Assembly: GCA_913060705.1 (NCBI GenBank)
Contig: CAJXTX010000002.1
Span: 1 to 64,000 of the forward strand
Reading direction: 5' to 3'
DNA: 64,000 nucleotides
DNA from: an uncultured Bacteroidota bacterium
GTDB lineage: Bacteria > Bacteroidota > Bacteroidia > Flavobacteriales > Flavobacteriaceae
Shown: positions 40,344 to 48,373 of the stretch, in pieces
Numbering within the stretch: the stretch's first letter is position 1
Layout of the letters: each line of letters begins with the position of its first letter
Position numbers and translations under genes: made by a program
Notes under the pieces: generated by a model
Databases searched by the model: none
What the model saw: only the letters and a program-made list of their open reading frames with translations
What the model was told of the DNA's origin: nothing

Positions 40344-40484
40344 ATGACAGTAAAATCAACACCGCAACTTCAGATTACCCCTCTAGAGCGAAGATTCGAG
40401 ATGGGTTGGTTCAAGAGTGGAGAAATCGGAGCGACTGTAGAGTCCGATGGAGAGTTTAGGGTTACAGGAAAATTGAGATTCTGA
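40344..40484 (+). CDS. 46-aa peptide of unknown function
   Basis: MTVKSTPQLQITPLERRFEMGWFKSGEIGATVESDGEFRVTGKLRF; TGATG stop/start overlap with the next gene; the tracked 82-aa ORF start lies inside the HTH gene and is less likely. Confidence 0.55.
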   Translation: MTVKSTPQLQITPLERRFEMGWFKSGEIGATVESDGEFRVTGKLRF

Positions 40485-41302
40485 TGAGCGCTCCGATGAA
40501 AGCCCTCCTTCTTATAGGAGGGCTTAGTTTTTATGGAATAGCGTCCTCTCAGCAATCCAATACGATTGAACTTGAAGGAGTGGAGCTCAAAGTTTTTGAC
40601 CTGTCTGCCGCATTTGAGGCAAGCATAAGAGCAAGGGATCAATGGTTTGAAGCGCAAAGTCTTTTTCATTACAACTACTTTCAAGAGACTACTTACGTGC
40701 AGCACAACTCTTCTCTGGTTAGAGAGATTTCATTGGATTATGCAGGACTTATCTCAGGTCGGGGAGTCTCGGCTATTAGATGGCAGGCTTACCCTATAGG
40801 AAAGGATGAATGCCTTTCTGTCAATTTACCTTATCCTGACTTGGCCTTTTTAAATCAGACGCTTCACCTCGAGTTCTATCAACATCTTTTTAATGAATTT
40901 TTAGAGCGCTTGGTGATCACGCAAGAAGAGGATGAACACCTTACAAGAATAGAGGTGCGTTCAAAATTTTTAGGCGCTATTGATCGCCTGTTTGCAGTGC
41001 TCCTAGTCGATACTCAAAGTTTGCACATTGAAAGTTTACAACTCAGTTTGCTCATCGATCCACTTTACGAGCCTCATAAACAGAAATGGAAGACGCAATC
41101 CTTGACTATTGAGTTGGACTTTGAGGACGGTATTTCAACGGCGTATAGTGCTCATACGAGTTTACTTTCTAGAGACCGCCGATTTAAGGAGCCGTTAAGA
41201 TTTACACAACGGCTAAAAAGATTGCCATTAGGGTTGAGGCCCAAGTCATCGCAATCAACAATTGACTTGAATAATGCCCTTAAACCTTTTTGCTCAGAAT
41301 GA
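40484..41302 (+). CDS. exported protein of unknown function
   Basis: 272 aa; signal-peptide-like MKALLLIGGLSFYGIASSQ; ATGA overlap with the next gene. Confidence 0.7.
   Translation: MSAPMKALLLIGGLSFYGIASSQQSNTIELEGVELKVFDLSAAFEASIRARDQWFEAQSLFHYNYFQETTYVQHNSSLVREISLDYAGLISGRGVSAIRWQAYPIGKDECLSVNLPYPDLAFLNQTLHLEFYQHLFNEFLERLVITQEEDEHLTRIEVRSKFLGAIDRLFAVLLVDTQSLHIESLQLSLLIDPLYEPHKQKWKTQSLTIELDFEDGISTAYSAHTSLLSRDRRFKEPLRFTQRLKRLPLGLRPKSSQSTIDLNNALKPFCSE
40500..40530 (+). terminator. terminator/attenuator-like hairpin inside signal-peptide codons
   Basis: AAGCCCTCCT-TCTTAT-AGGAGGGCTT (10-bp perfect inverted repeat) followed by AGTTTTT. Confidence 0.5.
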
Positions 41303-42048
41303 ATCAAACGCAATTAGATCAGTTGCTGATCGAAGATGTATCTCCCCATTTTTACCGACACTACGCGAGTCTTTTTCAGCATTATTTTAATCTGGAAAAT
41401 CAAGGAATATATAGAACATTAGACAAGGCTGGGCATTGCTTGTTTCAGCTTGTTATGCATATCGATCGTCAAGAAGATAATTTTGAAGATAACACGGCGT
41501 TGTGCCTGGATCTTCAGTTAGAATCCATCTTGCTTCTCAGTGAACTATTCAGTACCGACCATGCTTTTTGGCAAGATTTTAGGTACGCCCAAAGTCTATT
41601 TGGGAAACGTCAGCTATTAGAAAAACGATGCCAGTCGTATCCTTCTATAAAGAATTATCGCCATCTCGCTCAATCTAAAGCAGCTCTTGCATCTGTGGCG
41701 TTACACGCCTTGAAACATCTAGATGCTTCGACATCGGCACTTAAGGGGTTAGAACGCAGCCATGCCCTTTTCACGGAGGCTTTTCAACTGTATGACGATT
41801 GTTGTGATTTTAGAGAGGACTCCATCAACGGGCAATTCAATTGGGCAATCTATCGCTATCGCTTACACTACGAGCATGAGTTAGATCCCGCTCATTTTTT
41901 CTCTTCGGTATTATTCAATGAGCTTATGCTTCAGGTAATTGAAACAATAAAGAATGCACAGTCTCTTGTTCACGCTATGGGGGATTCACATTACTCAACA
42001 ATGCTTGAGGAGTTTAAAGCCTCGGTAAAACGTACACTAGCTAATTAA
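41299..42048 (+). CDS. putative class I isoprenoid-synthase-fold protein
   Basis: All-alpha 249 aa; HIDRQEDNFEDN and AFQLYDDCCDFREDSINGQFNWA resemble Asp-rich motifs of class I polyprenyl/squalene/phytoene synthases. Confidence 0.45.
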   Translation: MNQTQLDQLLIEDVSPHFYRHYASLFQHYFNLENQGIYRTLDKAGHCLFQLVMHIDRQEDNFEDNTALCLDLQLESILLLSELFSTDHAFWQDFRYAQSLFGKRQLLEKRCQSYPSIKNYRHLAQSKAALASVALHALKHLDASTSALKGLERSHALFTEAFQLYDDCCDFREDSINGQFNWAIYRYRLHYEHELDPAHFFSSVLFNELMLQVIETIKNAQSLVHAMGDSHYSTMLEEFKASVKRTLAN

Positions 42049-42054
42049 TCCTTT

Positions 42055-43158
42055 ATGCCGTATGATTTTGTAAATCACTTAACGCTGGCAAAGGTTGGCG
42101 ATGAATATCTTGTTTATTGTTCTAGTTCTAAGGTGGGTTATCGCATTTGCAATCACAGTTTTGAATTACTGACCAAGCTACGGGCGAAAGATCAAAATCT
42201 AAAAGAGGACGACTTTCAAAGGCTAGAAACATTGAAGGCTATCTTCGGCACAAAAGGAGCCACAAAAAAACGTAAGCGTTATGAGTTTATTCGGCAGCAT
42301 GGGCTTGTAGGCTGGCAAATTAACGGTTGTTATGTTCCACTGTCCTTGAGAATACTGTTTAAAAAGTGGAGGCCGCTACTCGTTTTTAGCCTCTTCGTGT
42401 TTCTTGCTGTTTTGACTTATTACCAGGGTACTGGGGGCGGGTCACTTTTTGTTCCTTTAAGTTCTGCGCTTAGTTGGTCTTTTTCGATTCTTGCCTTTAG
42501 TACAATCGTTCATGAATTAGGACACATTCAGGCCGCCGTCTATTATGGTGTAAAGGACTACGCTATAGGGGTGGGGTTTTATTATGGCTTTCCGGTATTG
42601 TTTACTGATGTGTCGTCGTCTTACCTATTGAAGCACTCTGAACGCATGGCCATTGCTCTTGCCGGCGTCTATTTTGAGCTACTGTACAGCACCCTATTGC
42701 TGTTGTTGTATTTAGTTGGAATTCATTCGCTTCTATTGCCGTTGGGAGTGTTGATATTTTTAAAGAGTCTCTATAACCTAAATCCGTTTTTTAAGACGGA
42801 TGGTTATTGGATACTTAGCGATTACCTGGGGGTTTATCATCTTAAGCAAAAAGCACTTGACACGATCATTAGCACACTAAAGCTTAAGACTAAAAAATCC
42901 CCTTTGCATTGGGGTTTATTACTTTATGGAGTGAGTCATTATGTATTTTATGTTTTATTTCTCTTTCTCGTGATTCATCAACTCACTCAGCGATGGGAGA
43001 GCCTAAAAGGACTCCAATGGTCAGGATTTGATTGGGAGGTACTTCAGACGATGGGACTTATGCTTTTGAGTGCAGTTGCACTCTATCAATTAATGAATGC
43101 AGCACTGCAAGCTTTTTACGGTATGCGCAACTACTTTTCGATTTCAAATCTTAAATAG
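42055..43158 (+). CDS. M50-family membrane metallopeptidase with possible PqqD-like N-terminal domain
   Basis: HELGH zinc motif in a TM segment and NPFFKTDGYW motif, as in peptide-maturation M50 proteins (YydH-like). Confidence 0.75.
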   Translation: MPYDFVNHLTLAKVGDEYLVYCSSSKVGYRICNHSFELLTKLRAKDQNLKEDDFQRLETLKAIFGTKGATKKRKRYEFIRQHGLVGWQINGCYVPLSLRILFKKWRPLLVFSLFVFLAVLTYYQGTGGGSLFVPLSSALSWSFSILAFSTIVHELGHIQAAVYYGVKDYAIGVGFYYGFPVLFTDVSSSYLLKHSERMAIALAGVYFELLYSTLLLLLYLVGIHSLLLPLGVLIFLKSLYNLNPFFKTDGYWILSDYLGVYHLKQKALDTIISTLKLKTKKSPLHWGLLLYGVSHYVFYVLFLFLVIHQLTQRWESLKGLQWSGFDWEVLQTMGLMLLSAVALYQLMNAALQAFYGMRNYFSISNLK

Positions 43159-43164
43159 AGAACA

Positions 43165-43308
43165 ATGCAAGTACTTGAATTAAATCACAAAGAAGTTCAA
43201 ACTTCTAGGGCAGGCTTTTTACCCTTCTTAGTTGTTTTGGCAGTCGATGCCGTTTTATTAGGTTTCATGGGAGGCTACATTTACGAATCCTATACGAGTG
43301 ATCATTAA
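43165..43308 (+). CDS. candidate precursor peptide with double-glycine-type leader
   Basis: MQVLELNHKEVQTSRAG|FLPFLVVLAVDAVLLGFMGGYIYESYTSDH; L-12/N-11/E-8/V-7/A-2/G-1 matches C39-processed leader spacing; 6 nt after the M50 gene; absent from the ORF track because it is short. Confidence 0.65.
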   Translation: MQVLELNHKEVQTSRAGFLPFLVVLAVDAVLLGFMGGYIYESYTSDH

Positions 43309-43424
43309 TGATGATTTTAAGGGCACTAGGTAAGCGATCGTGGGAGGCGGGGCTTTTAGAGTTATTCGCGAAATCATTTGTAGAAGGGCAAAATTATTAC
43401 CACAGAAATTGTAGTCATGAATAG
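43308..43424 (+). CDS. candidate small peptide (38 aa)
   Basis: MMILRALGKRSWEAGLLELFAKSFVEGQNYYHRNCSHE; TAATG coupling to the preceding ORF. Confidence 0.4.
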   Translation: MMILRALGKRSWEAGLLELFAKSFVEGQNYYHRNCSHE

Positions 43425-43503
43425 AGATTTAAAAGTAAGTATTGCTTTTTTGGCTTTGTTTGTGATTGCCTTTTGTCTTGGTGTATGGATGCATCCAAAT
43501 TGA
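43417..43503 (+). CDS. candidate single-TM micropeptide (28 aa)
   Basis: MNRDLKVSIAFLALFVIAFCLGVWMHPN; overlaps neighbouring small ORF and C39 gene. Confidence 0.45.
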   Translation: MNRDLKVSIAFLALFVIAFCLGVWMHPN

Positions 43504-43904
43504 GTTATGAAGTGGTTAGGCAAAAGGGGCTGTTCGATTGTGGAGCAGCCTGCCTTACCGCCTTGTTGCGCTATCACGGGCTTTCTATTTATTCAAAGCA
43601 ACTAAACCTGTATTCCAAGGGCTTCGGAGTTACGCTCTACGAGCTACTTCAAGGAGCGCAACGATTTGGATTTAAGGGAAGTGTATACCAGGCTTCGGAT
43701 TTGAAATCACTGTTGTTTCCGTGCATTGTACCCATGCGCTTTTTAGGATTTAGGCATTACTGGTTGGTCTATGAGTCAAGGGGAGAAACTCTTCTAGTGA
43801 TGGATCCGGCACTTGGAAAAATAGCCGTTGTTCGAAAGAAAATGTTTGTTGCTTTGTGGTCAGGAATCTTCATGATTGTCAGACAGGAGGAGGCCCACGC
43901 ATGA
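43485..43904 (+). CDS. stand-alone C39-family (bacteriocin-processing) peptidase
   Basis: QKGLFDCGAACLTALLRYHG, downstream His (FRHYWLVY) and Asp (DPALGK): complete Q/C/H/D set; no fused ABC domain. Confidence 0.85.
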   Translation: MDASKLSYEVVRQKGLFDCGAACLTALLRYHGLSIYSKQLNLYSKGFGVTLYELLQGAQRFGFKGSVYQASDLKSLLFPCIVPMRFLGFRHYWLVYESRGETLLVMDPALGKIAVVRKKMFVALWSGIFMIVRQEEAHA

Positions 43905-43985
43905 TTTAACATAACTTTTTCCTCCACTACTGTAACAAATTCGCATCTTTGTCGTCTCTTAAAAGAGCCTAACCGACGACTCTAA

Positions 43986-44690
43986 ATGATTGAAATAAAG
44001 GAACTTCACAAATCGTATAAAATGGGAAGCAATTCGCTTCACGTTTTAAAGGGTATAAACTTTTCTGTTAAAAAGGGCGAGCTTGTTGCTATTATGGGTT
44101 CTTCTGGATCAGGAAAGTCAACGCTTCTCAATATACTTGGAATGTTAGATGAGGCAGACGAAGGCACCTATACCCTCGACGGTGTGCCCATTGAAGACCT
44201 TAACGAAACCAAGGCGGCAGAATACCGTAATAAGTTTTTGGGATTCATTTTTCAATCGTTCAACCTTATCAATTACAAATCCGCAAAGGATAATGTTGCC
44301 TTGCCACTCTTTTATCAAGGCATGCCCCGAAAGGAGCGCAATACCATGGCACTGGATTATCTTGAACGTGTGGGCCTAAAACCTTGGGCAGAACACTTGC
44401 CTAGCGAACTTTCAGGAGGTCAAAAGCAACGTGTTGCCATTGCAAGAGCGATGGCCTCTCAGCCTAAAGTGTTGTTAGCGGATGAGCCTACGGGAGCACT
44501 TGACAGTAAGACCTCATATGAGGTAATGGACTTGATTCAAAAAATCAATGATGAGGGCAATACCATTTTGGTGGTTACTCATGAAGAGGATATTGCTCAT
44601 ATGTGTAAGCGTATTGTGTATCTCAAGGATGGAGTGATTGTAGAGGATAAAAAAGTAGACCAGGTGCGCGCCTCAAGTTATGTTCAATAG
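43986..44690 (+). CDS. ABC transporter ATP-binding protein (MacB/LolD type)
   Basis: Walker A GSSGSGKST, signature LSGGQKQRVAIARAMA, Walker B VLLADEPTGALD. Confidence 0.95.
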   Translation: MIEIKELHKSYKMGSNSLHVLKGINFSVKKGELVAIMGSSGSGKSTLLNILGMLDEADEGTYTLDGVPIEDLNETKAAEYRNKFLGFIFQSFNLINYKSAKDNVALPLFYQGMPRKERNTMALDYLERVGLKPWAEHLPSELSGGQKQRVAIARAMASQPKVLLADEPTGALDSKTSYEVMDLIQKINDEGNTILVVTHEEDIAHMCKRIVYLKDGVIVEDKKVDQVRASSYVQ

Positions 44691-45909
44691 AGATACCTGG
44701 AAAGAGATATTTGATACGATCCGCAAGAACAAGCTGCGGACATTCCTTACGGGCTTTACTATGGCCATCGGGATTTTTATCGTGGTTATTTTGGTAGGTT
44801 TTACCAACGGCCTGCAAAATACCTTTGAGGAATTCTTTGGTGACGATGCCACGAACACCTTTTTCATTTTCCCTGGTCGTACTTCGATGCCTTACAAAGG
44901 TTATAAATCGAATCGTTCGATTCGTTTCGACAACTCAGACCTAACTGATATCAAGGAGAACTTTGAACCTCTACTGCAATATATTACTCCTCGTATCACA
45001 AGATCAAATTTGGTGCGTTACAAGGGTGAGTCAAATAACTATACCAATAGAGCAGTCGCTCCTGCGCATCAGTTTAGTGAAAAGACGGTCATGATGAAGG
45101 GGCGCTTTATCAATGAGAACGATCTTAAGATAAAGGGTAAGTATGCGGTTATCGGAAGATTGGTAGAGCAAGATCTCTTCAATGGAGAAGACCCGATCGG
45201 AAAATATATCACCCTAGGGGATAGCGCCTTTAAAGTAATTGGAGTTTTTCAAGACGATGGTGGGGATAACGAAGAGCGTTTTATATATATCCCATACACT
45301 ACTAGGCAGCTCATCGAAAAAGGAACTGATCGTATTGAACAGATTATTGTAGGATTCAATCCGGCCATCGGTTATGCAGGTGCTATGGCACTAGAGAAGA
45401 ATATTTTAAAATTATTAAAGGATAAAAAGGTAATTGCGCGTGAAGATCGAAGCGGCATCTTTATTCGAAATATTGCCGATGAGCTGAAGCAAAATCAGCA
45501 GTTCGCGCAGGTTTTAGGTTTTATAGCGCTGTTTTTCGCTATAGGTACGATTATTGCGGGAATCATCGGTGTGAGTAATATCATGATTTTTGTGGTTAAA
45601 GAACGCACCAAAGAGATTGGCGTTCGTAAAGCCCTTGGGGCAACCCCTAGGGTTGTTATTAGTGGCATTCTCCTAGAGGCTACAACCATAACGACTTTAT
45701 CAGGATTCTCTGGGATGCTGGCGGGAGTCGCCATCCTCCAAAATCTGGGGGATCGACTCGAGGACTATTTCATCACGAATCCTTATATAGACATGGGTTT
45801 TGCTATTGGAGCAACTCTTGTATTAATTGTTTTCGGAACCGTCGCGGGCTATGTTCCTGCGAAGCGCGCAGCACGTATTAAACCGATTGTTGCTTTAAGA
45901 GACGAATAA
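44680..45909 (+). CDS. MacB-type ABC transporter permease (first)
   Basis: MacB_PCD and FtsX-like domains, VKERTKEIGVRKALGATPRVV. Confidence 0.93.
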   Translation: MFNRDTWKEIFDTIRKNKLRTFLTGFTMAIGIFIVVILVGFTNGLQNTFEEFFGDDATNTFFIFPGRTSMPYKGYKSNRSIRFDNSDLTDIKENFEPLLQYITPRITRSNLVRYKGESNNYTNRAVAPAHQFSEKTVMMKGRFINENDLKIKGKYAVIGRLVEQDLFNGEDPIGKYITLGDSAFKVIGVFQDDGGDNEERFIYIPYTTRQLIEKGTDRIEQIIVGFNPAIGYAGAMALEKNILKLLKDKKVIAREDRSGIFIRNIADELKQNQQFAQVLGFIALFFAIGTIIAGIIGVSNIMIFVVKERTKEIGVRKALGATPRVVISGILLEATTITTLSGFSGMLAGVAILQNLGDRLEDYFITNPYIDMGFAIGATLVLIVFGTVAGYVPAKRAARIKPIVALRDE

Positions 45910-47171
45910 TGAAGCTATTATTTAAAGCAGATACCTGGGAGGAAATTTTTAGCTCGATTAATAAGAATCGCGTGCGTACTATACTTACGGTAATAGGGGT
46001 GCTGTGGGGAATCTTTGTATATATCGCGATGTCTGGTGCAGCCAAGGGTCTTGATAACGGATTCGAGCGTCAATTTGAGTCGGTTGCTATGAATTCACTC
46101 TTTGCCTGGTCTCAATCCACGAGTAAACCTTACAAGGGATTCCGAACCGGAAGACGTATTCAACTAAAGTTGTCGGATATCGATGTACTTAAAAAGCGCA
46201 TACCAGAGATTCAATATATCGCTCCAAGAAATGCTACGGGGGTATTTGGTGGTTCACCGGCACTTACTGTTCGAGGGCAAAAGTCAGGAAGCTATAATGT
46301 GTACGGGGATTTTCCGGTTTATACCCAAATTGCAACTAAGAAAATTTACGATGAAGGTCGCTTCATCAATCAGTCTGATATCGACTACAACCGTCGGGTG
46401 TGTATTATTGGAGAGCGCACGAAGACCGAATTGTTTGAAGATGATGAAGAGGCTGTAGGATCTTTCGTCAGAATAAATGGTATCTACTTCAGAGTAGTGG
46501 GTGTCCACAAGTTTGTTCCTGGCGGAGGATTTGAATCAGACAGTGATATTTTTATTCCGTTTACCACTTTTAACAGACTCTACAACAAGGGTGATGAGGT
46601 CGATTTCATGAGTATCGCAGCTTTTGATGATGCCGATATTATCCAGGTTGAAAAAGACGTCAAGACTGTACTTAAGTCGATTCATCAAGTTGATCCTACC
46701 GATGAGAGAGCTTTTGGTTCGTTCAACCTTGGTGAGGTTTTTGGGCGGATTAAAGGATTTGCAAACGGTCTTACCTTCTTGTCACTGGTAATTGGTGTAG
46801 CTACTATTCTTGCTGGGGTAATCGGAATCGGAAACATTCTTTTAATCTCCGTGAAAGAACGTACTAAAGAGCTTGGAGTAAGGCGAGCGTTAGGTGCTAC
46901 ACCTGCTGAAGTACGTAATTTAATTTTAGTTGAATCTGTCTTTTTGACGGTGATCTCAGGGGTGATGGGTATCATTCTGGGGGCCGCAACGCTTAGTTTG
47001 GTCAATAGCTTGACCGAAGGAAGCGACTTCCCTTACACCAATCCTACTGTTCCTATTCCTTACGTTATAGGAGCCCTTGCACTCATGGTGATATTGGGAA
47101 CCCTGATTGGATTAATACCTGCACAGCGCGCAGTAAGTATAAGACCTATAGAAGCATTAAGAGAAGAATAA
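45909..47171 (+). CDS. MacB-type ABC transporter permease (second)
   Basis: SVKERTKELGVRRALGATPAEVRNLILVESV; paralogous to preceding ORF. Confidence 0.93.
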   Translation: MKLLFKADTWEEIFSSINKNRVRTILTVIGVLWGIFVYIAMSGAAKGLDNGFERQFESVAMNSLFAWSQSTSKPYKGFRTGRRIQLKLSDIDVLKKRIPEIQYIAPRNATGVFGGSPALTVRGQKSGSYNVYGDFPVYTQIATKKIYDEGRFINQSDIDYNRRVCIIGERTKTELFEDDEEAVGSFVRINGIYFRVVGVHKFVPGGGFESDSDIFIPFTTFNRLYNKGDEVDFMSIAAFDDADIIQVEKDVKTVLKSIHQVDPTDERAFGSFNLGEVFGRIKGFANGLTFLSLVIGVATILAGVIGIGNILLISVKERTKELGVRRALGATPAEVRNLILVESVFLTVISGVMGIILGAATLSLVNSLTEGSDFPYTNPTVPIPYVIGALALMVILGTLIGLIPAQRAVSIRPIEALREE

Positions 47172-47208
47172 CAACCTAAACTAGACCTATTATTTAATAC
47201 CTATTATT

Positions 47209-48342
47209 ATGAAAAAAGCCGTTCGGTATAGTATCATCGCAGTGATCGCACTTGGGGCCCTTTGGGCTGCCGCTTTCTTTGTGAAATCAAACAGCAAAGC
47301 TTCGATTACCTATGAGACGCTTAGTCCATTTTATGGTACTATAGAAGAAAAGACTGTTGCTACAGGAACTGTGGTTCCTGAAGATGAAGTTGAAATTAAG
47401 CCTCAGATACAGGGTATTATTGACCGTATTGTAAAGTACGAAGGGGACTATGTAAATCAAGGTGATCTCATCGCAGTGATCAAGGTAGTACCGAATGAAC
47501 AATCACTGAATTCAGCCATGGGTAGAGTGAAAAACGCAGAATTGCGTTTGAACAATGCCGAGCTAGAATTCAATCGTAACGAAGAGCTTTTCGAAAGAGG
47601 AGTCATTTCAAATCAAGATTACAATAACTTGAAATTGACCTATGAGCAGGCAGCACAAGAGTTGCGCAATGCTCAGGCCGACTATCAAATTATTAAGGAG
47701 GGTTCTGTCGGAGGATCGTCATCTGCAAATACCAATATCCGCGCGACTACCTCAGGAACCATATTGGAGATACCTGTTGAGATTGGTGACCAGGTCATTC
47801 AGTCGAATTCATTTAACGCGGGAACAACTATTGCAACGGTTGCCGATTTGACCAAGATGGTGTTTGAAGGAAAGGTAGATGAAGGTGAGGTGGGTAAACT
47901 TAAAGTTGGAATGCCTCTTGTAGTGAGTCTTGGAGCCATCAGTGATAAAGAATTTGATGCGCGTTTACGCTTTATTGCTCCTAAAGGAGTTGAAGAATCC
48001 GGTGCCGTTAAATTCAAGATCGAAGGAGATGTTACCGTTGAGGATGATTTTACAATTAGAGCCGGATACAGTGCGAACGCATCGTTAATCTTAGATCGTA
48101 AAGAAGACATTTTGGTGATGCCAGAGGCTTTACTGCAGTTCGATAAGGTAACCGATGAGCCTTATGTAGAGGTTGAGGTGGGTGAGCAGAAGTTTGAGCG
48201 TCGCGATATTCAAATTGGAATCTCTGATGGAATTAATGTTGAGATCCTTGAAGGATTAACAGAATCTGATAAGGTGAAGCAATGGAATAAAACAGAGCCG
48301 ATTAAGGTCGAATCAGAAGAGTCTCCTAACCGAGGCGTATAA
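47209..48342 (+). CDS. HlyD/MacA-type periplasmic adaptor
   Basis: N-terminal TM, lipoyl/coiled-coil layout ATGTVVPEDEVEIKPQIQGIIDRIVKYEGDYVNQGDLIAVI. Confidence 0.93.
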   Translation: MKKAVRYSIIAVIALGALWAAAFFVKSNSKASITYETLSPFYGTIEEKTVATGTVVPEDEVEIKPQIQGIIDRIVKYEGDYVNQGDLIAVIKVVPNEQSLNSAMGRVKNAELRLNNAELEFNRNEELFERGVISNQDYNNLKLTYEQAAQELRNAQADYQIIKEGSVGGSSSANTNIRATTSGTILEIPVEIGDQVIQSNSFNAGTTIATVADLTKMVFEGKVDEGEVGKLKVGMPLVVSLGAISDKEFDARLRFIAPKGVEESGAVKFKIEGDVTVEDDFTIRAGYSANASLILDRKEDILVMPEALLQFDKVTDEPYVEVEVGEQKFERRDIQIGISDGINVEILEGLTESDKVKQWNKTEPIKVESEESPNRGV

Positions 48343-48373
48343 CTGAAGCCATAACCTAACACCAGCTGTAATA

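Noticed and set aside
44680-47171. Tandem MacB permeases as a recent duplication
   Set aside because: The two proteins are clearly divergent and typical of heteromeric MacB-type modules; not a recent repeat.
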